NCBI GenBank assembly: GCA_017554305.1
Contig: JAFZIN010000028.1
Coordinates: forward strand, 1 to 64,000
DNA from: Bacteroidales bacterium
GTDB taxonomy: Bacteria > Bacteroidota > Bacteroidia > Bacteroidales > UBA932
Reading direction: 5' to 3'
Length of the DNA stretch: 64,000 nt
Position 1 is the first letter of the stretch; every line of letters starts with the position of its first letter. The translations under genes and the position numbers were made by a program. The notes below the pieces were generated by a model that was not told the DNA's origin, did no database searches, and was given only the letters and a program-made list of their open reading frames with translations. Below, piece after piece: positions 16,879-24,069 of this stretch.

Positions 16879-16879
16879 A

Positions 16880-17461
16880 CTACTCAGATAAAAGTTTTAC
16901 ATACATCTGACGGCATACCCAGGCATCTATTGCCGCATATTTTAACTGTGCGGGGCTAAGGCGTGAACTCTCCCAGTTGGAGAGCTGCTGGCTCTTGGAT
17001 ACCCTGATTCCCAGTATGATAGCAGACATCTTGCGTACGCTTTTTTCTACAATGCCAAACTTCTCCGCCATTGTCTGCAAATCTGCAAAACCGTTGGGGG
17101 TAAAGTTGCGGTAACGGCGCAGTCCGTTGAGGTCATCTCTAACCGCAGCACCTACTTTAATTACTGCAGGGTTGGAGAGCAGAGCGGCAAGGCTCTTTGG
17201 CACCCCTATCATCTGCAGACGGAATATAAATGCCTTATCTTCAGAAGATAACTGCAATATGGCCATACGGTTTTTAGGAGCCTTTGCCACAAAGCAAGGC
17301 TTGGTCTCGGTATCAAAACCAATAACCTTCTGGCCTGTCAAATAATCTATCGCTTTTTGGAACTGCTCCCCTTCTGTCTCTATAACCTCAATCTCCCCTG
17401 TGAAATCCGCCAGCGGCAGCTTCTCTATCTGCTCTGTTGTAATGCTTTGCGCAAACTCCAT
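16880..17461 (-). CDS. 3'-5' exonuclease, RNase D-like (DEDDy)
   Basis: A 193-residue stand-alone DEDD exonuclease domain. ExoI motif GFDTETKPCF, ExoII region VRDDLNGLRRY and ExoIII YAAIDAW are in order, giving the DEDDy set. It lacks the HRDC domains of full RNase D, so it resembles the short Bacteroidota members. Substrate (RNA or DNA) cannot be told from sequence. It abuts the racemase-like lipoprotein upstream (gap 0) and the RlmI-like gene downstream, so these are likely one operon. Confidence 0.88.
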   Translation of the reverse strand: MEFAQSITTEQIEKLPLADFTGEIEVIETEGEQFQKAIDYLTGQKVIGFDTETKPCFVAKAPKNRMAILQLSSEDKAFIFRLQMIGVPKSLAALLSNPAVIKVGAAVRDDLNGLRRYRNFTPNGFADLQTMAEKFGIVEKSVRKMSAIILGIRVSKSQQLSNWESSRLSPAQLKYAAIDAWVCRQMYVKLLSE

Positions 17462-18964
17462 TTAGTCTAATTTATCTTTGATATTAGAGAATGTACGAGG
17501 AACCAGAACCTCCAAACGACGCAGATTATCTGGGTTCAGATTTTGTCTGGAGAACGGAACAACAACCGTTGTAACCTCCTCTGTACCAATCTCTCTTCCA
17601 TACTTAAAGTCATGCTTGAGTGCTCCGTTTTCCTCCAGGTTGGAGTTGTCTACTCCGTAAGAAGGAACAGAGATGAAGGCATCTACGTTTCCGCGTCTTG
17701 TGCGCAGAGCCATAAGATGCTCCTCTCTTAAAATCTTGCAACACTCAAGTGCTGTGAACTTTGCAGGATCTATAAATGTAAAATCGTCAGAAATAAGAGG
17801 AGCGTAAACAAACTTGCCGTTCTTCTTGTACTCTCTGAGTTCTGTTATAACTTTCTTAATGGTATCCAGGTAGAATGGATAGTGGGTGCAACCCAGAATG
17901 ATGCTCTTAAGAGGAGCCTGCTCCTTTGTAGCGCGAAGTCTCTCAAGGAGAGAAACTACGTGGAAGCGTGCATAGTTACCGGCTGAATTTAACTGGAAAT
18001 CAATGTATTTGCCATTCTCCTTCTTGTAGAGTATTGCATTGTTTGAGAAGTCAAAATTGTAAACGTCCAGCAGTTCCTCTTTAATGTCATCCTCTCCGGT
18101 TCCCAATTTTGGACCTCTGTATGAGTCTCTTGGAGCAGCCAGTGAAAGATCTACAAAATCCTTCTCCAGATCTACGGCCTCTGCAAAGCCTGCACCCGGC
18201 TGATTTACAACCTGTACGTAGCCTTTGTAATCCTGAGCCTTCTGCACCTCACGTATGGTTCTCTCGTATGCGCCTGATGAGATGGTTCCTATGGTTGCCA
18301 TAACTCCAACGGAGAGAGAATCTCTGGTACGTGAGTTTTTAATGTTGTCAAAGGCAGCCCTTACTCCTGCGTTAATAACTCCAATTACCTTAACTCCCGT
18401 CTTTGAGAGTTCCAGCAGGGTCTCAATATCCTTAAGACCGTAGGCAGTGGCTGTGTTGCAGGCAATTACAATAATCTTGCACTTTGCCTTGTTGCCCTTT
18501 GCAACCTTGTCTGAAGAGAGTTCATAGTATTTGTCACTAAGGAGGAAGAGAGCGTCTTTAACTGCCAGCTCTCTGAGGTACATCTCCTTACCCTCTTTAG
18601 GATAGGTTCCGTAAGGCATATTGGCCTGATCTGCAAGGTACTGGAAGTCCTCTCCGGAGAAATCCGGAATACCGTCAGACTTCAACTCACCAGATATGTT
18701 ATCTACGTTATCTGAACCCAGAATGGCCTCCAGAACGGTAAGTCCGCCTGTTCCGGAATCAAAGACGCCAATAGGAAGATAGGCTCTCTGGTCAATTTGA
18801 GGGAATCTCTTAAAGTCTGCGTACCAGATACTTGTGGAATCGTTCAACGCTTTCTCCATTATTGGAGTAACCTCTTTTGTGGTAGGTTGTTCCTTCTTAC
18901 AAGATGGCAGTAGAGCCATACCCAACACTGCAAACGCTACCAATACGTTAATTCTCAGCTTCAT
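17462..18964 (-). CDS. Glutamate racemase-like lipoprotein
   Basis: About 500 residues starting at MKLRINVLVA; the lipoprotein signal ends LLPSC (Cys22). An upstream in-frame ATG at 18985 would overlap purM, so the ATG 4 bp after purM is preferred. The body matches glutamate racemase: PIGVFDSGTGG (Asp69, Ser70), IACNTATAYG (Cys169) and LGCTHYPF (Cys359), so both catalytic cysteines are kept. It is nearly twice the usual 260-280 residues; the extra sequence lies mainly between the motifs (about 80-160 and 230-340). If lipidated it acts in the periplasm, unlike cytosolic MurI. The substrate could be another amino acid. Confidence 0.85.
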   Translation of the reverse strand: MKLRINVLVAFAVLGMALLPSCKKEQPTTKEVTPIMEKALNDSTSIWYADFKRFPQIDQRAYLPIGVFDSGTGGLTVLEAILGSDNVDNISGELKSDGIPDFSGEDFQYLADQANMPYGTYPKEGKEMYLRELAVKDALFLLSDKYYELSSDKVAKGNKAKCKIIVIACNTATAYGLKDIETLLELSKTGVKVIGVINAGVRAAFDNIKNSRTRDSLSVGVMATIGTISSGAYERTIREVQKAQDYKGYVQVVNQPGAGFAEAVDLEKDFVDLSLAAPRDSYRGPKLGTGEDDIKEELLDVYNFDFSNNAILYKKENGKYIDFQLNSAGNYARFHVVSLLERLRATKEQAPLKSIILGCTHYPFYLDTIKKVITELREYKKNGKFVYAPLISDDFTFIDPAKFTALECCKILREEHLMALRTRRGNVDAFISVPSYGVDNSNLEENGALKHDFKYGREIGTEEVTTVVVPFSRQNLNPDNLRRLEVLVPRTFSNIKDKLD

Positions 18965-18968
18965 ATTA

Positions 18969-20150
18969 TTAATAATTAAATTCACCGTAAACAGATTTGA
19001 TAAGCAGGGAGGCCTTGCCGCTGCTCTTCTCCACGTGGCCTATAACCCTTGCATCTATGTCAAAACTCTTTGAAATGTCTATAATAGCCTGAGCATCAGA
19101 CTCGTCAACATAGAACTCCAGGCGGTGCCCCATATTGAATACCTTATACATCTCCTTCCACGGAGTCTTGCTCTCACTCTGAATTGTACGGAAGAGAACC
19201 GGTGCAGGGAACATATTGTCCTTAACCACCTTAACGCCCTCCACAAAGTGCAGCACCTTGGTCTGCGCTCCGCCCGTGCAGTGGATCATTCCGTCTATGC
19301 GGCTGCGCATCTGGTTGAAGATTTTCTTTACCACAGGTGCGTAAGTTCTTGTAGGAGAGAGCACAAGCTTGCCGTAGGTAAGGCCGGTCTCCGGCTCAAT
19401 CTCCGTAAGACGCTTGCTTCCGCTGTAAACCAACTCCTTAGGAACCGCTCCGTCAAAGGTCTCCGGGTATTTTTGTGCCAGATAGTTGGCAAATACATCG
19501 TGACGGGCGCTGGTAAGTCCGTTACTTCCCATTCCGCCGTTGTAACTCTCTTCGTATGAAGCCTTTCCGTCTGAAGCCAGAGCCACAATCACATCCCCAG
19601 GCTTAATGCGGGCGTTATCTATAACCTCACTCTTTTTAACCCTTGCAAATACGGTGGTATCTGCAATTACCGTCCTAACCAAATCTCCCACATCTGCAGT
19701 CTCTCCCCCCGTAGGAATAAGCTTTACCCCATATTCCGCCATCTTCTCCACAAAGCGTGAAGCTCCTGATATCAAGCGCGCTATAACCTCTCCCGGTATT
19801 AAATTTTTATTCCTCCCGATAGTTGAACTCATATAGATGTTGTCTGTTATACCAACACAGAGCAAATCATCTGTATTCATCACAATGGCATCCTGTGCAA
19901 TACCGTCCCAAACACTCATATCTCCCGTCTCCTTCCAGTAAGCGTAAGCCAGAGAAGATTTGGTTCCGGCACCGTCTGCGTGCATAACGCAGCACATATC
20001 CTCGTTCTCCAAATCCGGCACTATCTTACAGAAAGCCTTAGGAAAGAGCCCCTTATCCAAGTTCTTTATTGCATTGTGAACATCCTCCTTCTGAGAAGAA
20101 ACCCCTCTCAGAGCATATCTGTCCAACCCGTTATTGTTATTGTCTGCCAT
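18969..20150 (-). CDS. purM: Phosphoribosylformylglycinamidine cyclo-ligase (AIR synthetase)
   Basis: A 393-residue PurM of the long Bacteroidota type; it closes the imidazole ring of AIR in purine synthesis. Features include MHADGAGTKSSLAYAYWKETG, QDAIVMNTDDLLCVG, PTGGETADVGD and IHCTGGAQTKVL, the ATP-binding and dimer motifs of the family (quoted in part). It is probably the first gene of the run with the racemase-like lipoprotein, exonuclease and RlmI-like genes. A minus-strand TATCTTTG box lies at 20192-20199, about 42 bp upstream. Confidence 0.95.
   Translation of the reverse strand: MADNNNNGLDRYALRGVSSQKEDVHNAIKNLDKGLFPKAFCKIVPDLENEDMCCVMHADGAGTKSSLAYAYWKETGDMSVWDGIAQDAIVMNTDDLLCVGITDNIYMSSTIGRNKNLIPGEVIARLISGASRFVEKMAEYGVKLIPTGGETADVGDLVRTVIADTTVFARVKKSEVIDNARIKPGDVIVALASDGKASYEESYNGGMGSNGLTSARHDVFANYLAQKYPETFDGAVPKELVYSGSKRLTEIEPETGLTYGKLVLSPTRTYAPVVKKIFNQMRSRIDGMIHCTGGAQTKVLHFVEGVKVVKDNMFPAPVLFRTIQSESKTPWKEMYKVFNMGHRLEFYVDESDAQAIIDISKSFDIDARVIGHVEKSSGKASLLIKSVYGEFNY
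19814..19824 (-). repeat. AACTATCGNGA motif, copy 3
   Basis: AACTATCGGGA followed by GGAATAA on the minus strand, sense within purM, where it encodes STIGRN with ATC-GGG-AGG codons. Confidence 0.7.
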
Positions 20151-20225
20151 TATTTTTTGCCTACCTAATCAAATGGCAAATGTAATAAAAACAAAGATAT
20201 TCTGCCCCACCCCTATTTAAATACC

Positions 20226-20239
20226 CACTTGCTATTCTC
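20226..20239 (+). repeat. 14-bp direct repeat, left copy (cassette boundary)
   Basis: CACTTGCTATTCTC is identical to 23820-23833. The two copies bracket the peptide/lipoprotein pair and the AbiE operon. This copy lies in the purM upstream spacer; the other begins 6 bp after the AbiEii stop. Confidence 0.6.
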
Positions 20240-20259
20240 GCACAAAAAATGTATTTTTG
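20228..20259 (+). promoter_or_regulatory. Candidate promoter for the second peptide/lipoprotein pair
   Basis: TATTTTTG at 20252-20259 fits TAnnTTTG. CTTG at 20228-20231, inside the 14-bp repeat, is 20 bp upstream and differs from TTTG by one base. Transcription would begin near 20265, giving a leader of about 190 bases that contains the ten-G run. Confidence 0.35.
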
Positions 20260-20458
20260 ATTTTTGTTAAAGAGCACACATGCTTACCGTTACGGCATAT
20301 AATAATATCAATAAAGCTCCTTCCGCATTAGGGGGGGGGGTATAACAAACTCTTAATCAGTAAATTATACAATAATGTATGCGACCTTCAAAAGAAGTGC
20401 CGCCGCCTTTCGTGTGCCCTTGCGTCAAACCGAATCTAATCATCTATAACATAAGCTT
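20260..20458. other. Long untranslated leader with a 10-G run
   Basis: Together with 20151-20259 this makes a stretch of about 308 bp without a gene. It holds the G run at 20331-20340 and otherwise AT-rich sequence followed by a more mixed segment before the peptide ATG at 20459. The octamer CCGAATCT occurs here (about 20430) and in the leader of the other peptide gene (about 280), possibly by chance. Confidence 0.4.
20331..20340 (+). repeat. Homopolymer of ten G
   Basis: A run of ten G between candidate promoter and peptide start. Such runs can slip during replication and can vary spacing or RNA structure; they are also a common assembly error site. Confidence 0.6.
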
Positions 20459-20596
20459 ATGAAAATCAAGTACAAAAAAGAACTTTATGATGCTCCCTCG
20501 ATGCAAATCTTCGAGGTGAAGACAGAAGGCGTTATCTGCGCCAGCGGAGACCCTCAGGATTATAATAATCCTTTTGGTGATCAACTAATTTTTTAA
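20459..20596 (+). CDS. 45-residue peptide upstream of a fimbrillin-like lipoprotein
   Basis: Begins MKIKYKKELYDAPSM and includes TEGVICASG and DYNNPFGD. Length and the spacing Y-x2-P-x9-EG-x3-[TA]-SG equal those of the peptide at 350-487, and both carry Y-x-[DN]-P near the end. No signal peptide or membrane segment is present. The lipoprotein gene starts 18 bp downstream, after an AAGGAGG ribosome-binding site, so the two are almost certainly on one mRNA. This form is common beside Bacteroidales surface lipoproteins; its function is unknown. A leader-peptide or precursor-peptide role is speculation. Confidence 0.7.
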   Translation: MKIKYKKELYDAPSMQIFEVKTEGVICASGDPQDYNNPFGDQLIF

Positions 20597-20614
20597 AAGA
20601 AGGAGGAAAGAACA

Positions 20615-22009
20615 ATGAAAAAGATTTTACTATTTGCTGCGGCCGTCCTTGCTCTGGCAGCCTGCTCTAAAGAGAGCCCAGTTAAAGAGGAAGGTATCAT
20701 TGATGCCTCCAAAATTGTTTTTAAAATTGATGTGCGGAACGCCAATGACACCAAAGGCGTGAAAACCGCCTGGGAAGACGGCGATGTGGTTTACGCATTC
20801 TTTGAAGATAACACCACCCAGTACGTGAAAATGACCTATAACGGAACGTCCTGGGCCTATACAGACAAAGACGGCGGCACCACCTTCTCCGGTCTCACCC
20901 TTTCCGCTTCCGGCAAGAAGGTGAGCGCCATATACTTCCCTGGTTTTGTCTGCTCTACCGCACCAAATTTTGACACCGACTGTTGGAAATTCGGTAGTAG
21001 TGTCGATGGATATTACCAATATACAAATGGTGTTGATTATACCGTTACTTCCACTTCAGATGTTACAACGCTCAATGCAACACTTTCTTTAACTGCTCAT
21101 AATTTTGCACAGATATTCATTCCTGATTCAGAAGCTCCGGCACCGGCATCCGGCAATGAGTATGTCCTTACGGCTACCCATATCATCAAGACAGGATTCT
21201 CGTATATTTACCCGGGTGGCGATGCCGTTTATGGCAACGAGAGCATCGGCTTCCCTTTGAAAGGATATCACGGCACCTTGGGCGGAGAGACCGGATATTA
21301 CTTCTGGGGCATGCCTGAATATTCCACCACCCATACCTACGACTTTACCTTCCAGCTGGTGGAGCGCAATATTGCGAATGGATACGCCATCTCCTCCAAG
21401 TCCAAGACCGTAAACGCGACAGTGGGCGCCAGCTTTGCTGCCAAGCTCACCGGCCTAACGGACAACGGCAAGTTCGTATCCCTGGGTTACGACGGCGGCC
21501 CACTCTGGGCTACGGGTAACCTGGACAAGACCAACAACACTATTGTGGATCCTCTTGCGGCTGGTGAGTACTTCATGTACGGTTATACTACTCCCTACAA
21601 CAGTTCAAATCCGAAATACACTGGTATGGAGAATCCCCTTTCTACAGACCACGATGCGGCCTATCAGGCAAACAACGCTTGGCGTATTCCAACCAAAGCC
21701 CAGTTCGAGGCCCTCATCAGCAGTACAAATAAATCATGGAAGACCGGTTGGACTACTCTTGGCAGCCCTAACGGAGGTTATCTCATCACCAGCAAGAGTA
21801 ACGGCATTTCGTTGTTCCTTGCGGCTGCAGGCTACTGGAACGGTACGCTCAAAGAAGTTGGTACAGACGGTTACTGCTGGTCCTCTACTCCTTACGAATA
21901 CCCCGAATGCGCCTACAGCCTCGACTATGGTGACTGGTCCGGTGGGTACTTCGAGACGTTTTTCACAGCCCGTGAGACAGGGCTGTCTATTCGCCCCGTC
22001 AAGAATTAG
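20615..22009 (+). CDS. Fimbrillin-like lipoprotein with FISUMP-type C-terminal domain
   Basis: A 464-residue lipoprotein (signal MKKILLFAAAVLALAAC, lipobox LAAC). Residues about 25-270 form beta-rich fimbrillin-like modules (TAWEDGDVVYAFF is a typical opening). Residues about 290-464 match the FISUMP/DUF1566 type: LWATGNLD, NNAWRIPTKAQFEAL, AAAGYWNGT, GYCWSSTPYE and a closing GLSIRPVKN. Such domains have a C-type lectin-like look and may bind ligands outside the cell. A clear AAGGAGG site precedes the ATG, unusual in this window. The gene ends at a strong terminator and lies inside the 14-bp direct repeats. Confidence 0.8.
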   Translation: MKKILLFAAAVLALAACSKESPVKEEGIIDASKIVFKIDVRNANDTKGVKTAWEDGDVVYAFFEDNTTQYVKMTYNGTSWAYTDKDGGTTFSGLTLSASGKKVSAIYFPGFVCSTAPNFDTDCWKFGSSVDGYYQYTNGVDYTVTSTSDVTTLNATLSLTAHNFAQIFIPDSEAPAPASGNEYVLTATHIIKTGFSYIYPGGDAVYGNESIGFPLKGYHGTLGGETGYYFWGMPEYSTTHTYDFTFQLVERNIANGYAISSKSKTVNATVGASFAAKLTGLTDNGKFVSLGYDGGPLWATGNLDKTNNTIVDPLAAGEYFMYGYTTPYNSSNPKYTGMENPLSTDHDAAYQANNAWRIPTKAQFEALISSTNKSWKTGWTTLGSPNGGYLITSKSNGISLFLAAAGYWNGTLKEVGTDGYCWSSTPYEYPECAYSLDYGDWSGGYFETFFTARETGLSIRPVKN

Positions 22010-22059
22010 AGAAAATAGCAATGTATGATTGCTCTCGGCTCCGCCGGGGAAATAAAACA

Positions 22060-22090
22060 AAAAAAGCCAGGTTGATTGCCTGGCTTTTTT
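22060..22090 (+). terminator. Intrinsic terminator after the FISUMP lipoprotein
   Basis: AAAAAGCCAGG pairs with CCTGGCTTTTT across loop TTGATTG and is followed by T residues, 50 bp after the stop codon. Confidence 0.9.
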
Positions 22091-22156
22091 CGTAGCCCTC
22101 AGCGGAATCTCAAAATACTCAGCGAGATATCTTGGGACGGATTTTTCAGATTATTG

Positions 22157-22196
22157 TTTGTTTTGCCACAAATTTGTCATATATTTGTGGCAAAAC
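22157..22196 (+). promoter_or_regulatory. AbiE promoter with overlapping perfect operator-like inverted repeat
   Basis: TTTG (22157-22160), a 19-bp spacer and TATATTTG (22180-22187) form an ideal Bacteroidetes promoter. A perfect 14-bp inverted repeat (GTTTTGCCACAAAT at 22160-22173, ATTTGTGGCAAAAC at 22183-22196, 9-bp spacer) covers it. The start codon is at 22204, so the leader is only about 10 bases. Known AbiEi antitoxins repress their own operon by binding inverted repeats in the promoter, which fits this layout. Confidence 0.8.
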
Positions 22197-22203
22197 TTGT
22201 ATT

Positions 22204-22812
22204 ATGGCAGACCAGAGCACATACAATTCCATCAAGAAACGCATCGAGGAATCGGGGCGCGGTTCGCTCTTCTTCCCGGACACTTTTGCTGATGCCGGCA
22301 CTTCCGACGCCGTGCGCTCATCCCTCGTGCGCCTGTGCGAGAACGGAATCCTCACGCGCGTAGCGCAAGGTATATATAGTTATCCCCGTATCGATGAACG
22401 CTGGGGTGGAGGCGTCATCCTTCCTTCCGTGGATGAGATTGCCCAGGCCATCGCTGAACGGGACCGCGTACGCATTGCACCCACCGGAGCGTATGCCCTC
22501 TACAGGCTGGGCCTGAGCATCCAGATTCCCGCCAACGTAGTGTTCGTCACCGACGGCTCGCCCCGGCGCGTCTCCATCGGCAAAGGCCGCGGCATCCTCT
22601 TCAAACATACCTCGGAGATGCGCACCTTCGCCTACAAATCCAACTTGATGGCCCTCATCGTCACCGCCCTCCGGGAAATCGGTGAAGGAAACGTGACCGA
22701 GGCACAGATGTCCGTCATCCGTGAGCAACTGAAGAACGTCCCTGCAGAAGAATTCAACCAAGACCTTTCCCTTGCCCCACTGTGGGTACGTAAACAACTC
22801 ACCGTCCTGTGA
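22204..22812 (+). CDS. AbiEi-type antitoxin / DUF6088 family regulator
   Basis: About 202 residues from MADQSTYNSIKKRIEESGRG; a longer frame opens at 22132, but its first 24 residues would be translated from the promoter and operator. Residues 1-60 form a winged-helix-like region (LVRLCENGILTRVAQGIYSYP), and the remainder is the conserved AbiEi C-terminal part (APTGAYALYRLGLS, VFVTDGSPRRV). The gene overlaps the next by 4 bp (GTGA), as expected for a type IV toxin-antitoxin pair. It is visibly richer in G+C than its surroundings (38 of 60 bases at 22561-22620, against 26 of 60 at 25561-25620 in glnN) and uses CGC for arginine, which points to transfer. Confidence 0.85.
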   Translation: MADQSTYNSIKKRIEESGRGSLFFPDTFADAGTSDAVRSSLVRLCENGILTRVAQGIYSYPRIDERWGGGVILPSVDEIAQAIAERDRVRIAPTGAYALYRLGLSIQIPANVVFVTDGSPRRVSIGKGRGILFKHTSEMRTFAYKSNLMALIVTALREIGEGNVTEAQMSVIREQLKNVPAEEFNQDLSLAPLWVRKQLTVL

Positions 22813-23813
22813 AATACATCGACCTCAACATACAAGACCGCCAGGACATCCTGCGCCGTGTCCAGTCCGAAACCGGCAAAGACCTCCAGATCATAGAGAA
22901 AGACTGGTGGGTTGTGGCCATCCTCCGGGCACTTTTCGAACTGCCATACGCCCAGCACATATCCTTCAAGGGCGGCACCAGCCTCAGCAAGTGCTGGAAC
23001 ATCATCCAGCGCATGTCAGAGGACGTGGACATTGCCATAGACCGCGAGTTCCTGGGCTTCGGTGGCCATCTCACCAGGACGCAGATCAGCGACCGGCTTC
23101 GCCGCGCCGCCTGCTCCTTCGTGCGTGAGAAACTCCAGTATGACCTCGCTGCCCAGCTGGAAAAGGACGGCATAAGCCCCGATGCATTCAAAGTCACGGT
23201 TGACATCACGCCCATTTCCACCACCGACCCTGAAACCGTCAAAGTGGAATACACCCCCGTCTTTGACGCCAACCCCTACATCCGTTCCACAGTCCTAATC
23301 GAAGTCAGCGGCCGTTCCATGAGTGAGCCCGTGGAGAACGTCCTCATTCGCTCCTACATTGATGAAGTCTATACTGAGGCACCTTTCAGCGAGCCTTCCT
23401 TCAAAGTCCGTGCTGTCATGCCCCAGCGCACCTTCCTGGAGAAACTCTTCCTTCTGCACGAAGAGTTTGCCAAGCCGCAGGCCGACATCCGCGTTGACCG
23501 TATGTCCCGCCACATCTACGACATCTGCAAGATGGCCGACACTCCCATTGCAGACGAAGCCCTTGCCGACAAAGACCTCTACCTCTCCGTGATAGACCAC
23601 CGCCGCACCTTCATCGGCCTCCGCGGCTTCAACTACCAGACCCTACTGCCGCAGACACTCAGCATCCTCCCGCACGCAGAGGTCCGCGATGCCTGGAAGA
23701 AGGACTACCAGGCAATGCAGGAATCGATGATCTACGAAGAGTCTCCTTCCTTCGAGCAACTAATTGAGAAACTCTCTTCCTTGAACAAAAGGATAAACGC
23801 ACTCAGTTATTGA
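22809..23813 (+). CDS. AbiEii/AbiGii-family nucleotidyltransferase toxin
   Basis: A 334-residue protein starting at GTG inside the antitoxin stop. The nucleotidyltransferase core is clear: KGGTSLSK at 54-61 and SEDVDIAID beginning at 70, the metal-binding Asp pair. FLEKLFLLHEE and HIYDICKM follow, as in the family. AbiEii toxins are GTP-binding nucleotidyltransferases that cause reversible growth arrest and can abort phage infection. The operon order antitoxin-toxin and the 4-bp overlap fit. G+C and codon use match the antitoxin and not the neighbouring core genes. Phage defence here is inference from family. Confidence 0.9.
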   Translation: MKYIDLNIQDRQDILRRVQSETGKDLQIIEKDWWVVAILRALFELPYAQHISFKGGTSLSKCWNIIQRMSEDVDIAIDREFLGFGGHLTRTQISDRLRRAACSFVREKLQYDLAAQLEKDGISPDAFKVTVDITPISTTDPETVKVEYTPVFDANPYIRSTVLIEVSGRSMSEPVENVLIRSYIDEVYTEAPFSEPSFKVRAVMPQRTFLEKLFLLHEEFAKPQADIRVDRMSRHIYDICKMADTPIADEALADKDLYLSVIDHRRTFIGLRGFNYQTLLPQTLSILPHAEVRDAWKKDYQAMQESMIYEESPSFEQLIEKLSSLNKRINALSY

Positions 23814-23819
23814 TTCACA

Positions 23820-23833
23820 CACTTGCTATTCTC
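23820..23833 (+). repeat. 14-bp direct repeat, right copy (cassette boundary)
   Basis: CACTTGCTATTCTC, identical to 20226-20239, six bases after the AbiEii stop codon. It is followed at once by the palindrome CTAGCT-TGG-AGCTAG (23833-23847). Confidence 0.6.
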
Positions 23834-23876
23834 TAGCTTGGAGCTAGTCACGTTGGTATCTTTTTGAGGAGAGCGC

Positions 23877-23901
23877 AACTGTTAAGAAATTCTTAATAGT
23901 T
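23877..23901. repeat. 12-bp inverted repeat upstream of glnN
   Basis: AACTGTTAAGAA and TTCTTAATAGTT are complementary apart from one G/T pair, around a single A. There is no T-run, so this is more likely a protein-binding site for glnN control or a remnant of the cassette end than a terminator. Confidence 0.4.
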
Positions 23902-23991
23902 CAGCAGGAAGGAGAACGGAGAAACGACTAAATATTTTTGAACAAAAGCGGGTTTTTATCAACAAAAAGTGTAATTTTTGGAAAATATACC

Positions 23992-23999
23992 TATATTTG
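23992..23999 (+). promoter_or_regulatory. -7 box TATATTTG for glnN
   Basis: A perfect TAnnTTTG match 70 bp before the glnN ATG. The expected -33 TTTG at 19 bp is not present, so the promoter may need an activator, plausible for a nitrogen-controlled gene. Confidence 0.4.
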
Positions 24000-24069
24000 C
24001 AGCGGCTTTAGCAGAAAAAGTATGTAATTTTTCAAAATAATAGGCATAAATCTCCAAAAATTCCCAATT

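Noticed and set aside
20459..23813. Mobile element with its own transposase or integrase
   Set aside because: No transposase, integrase or terminal inverted repeats are seen inside; only the 14-bp direct repeats and base composition support movement.
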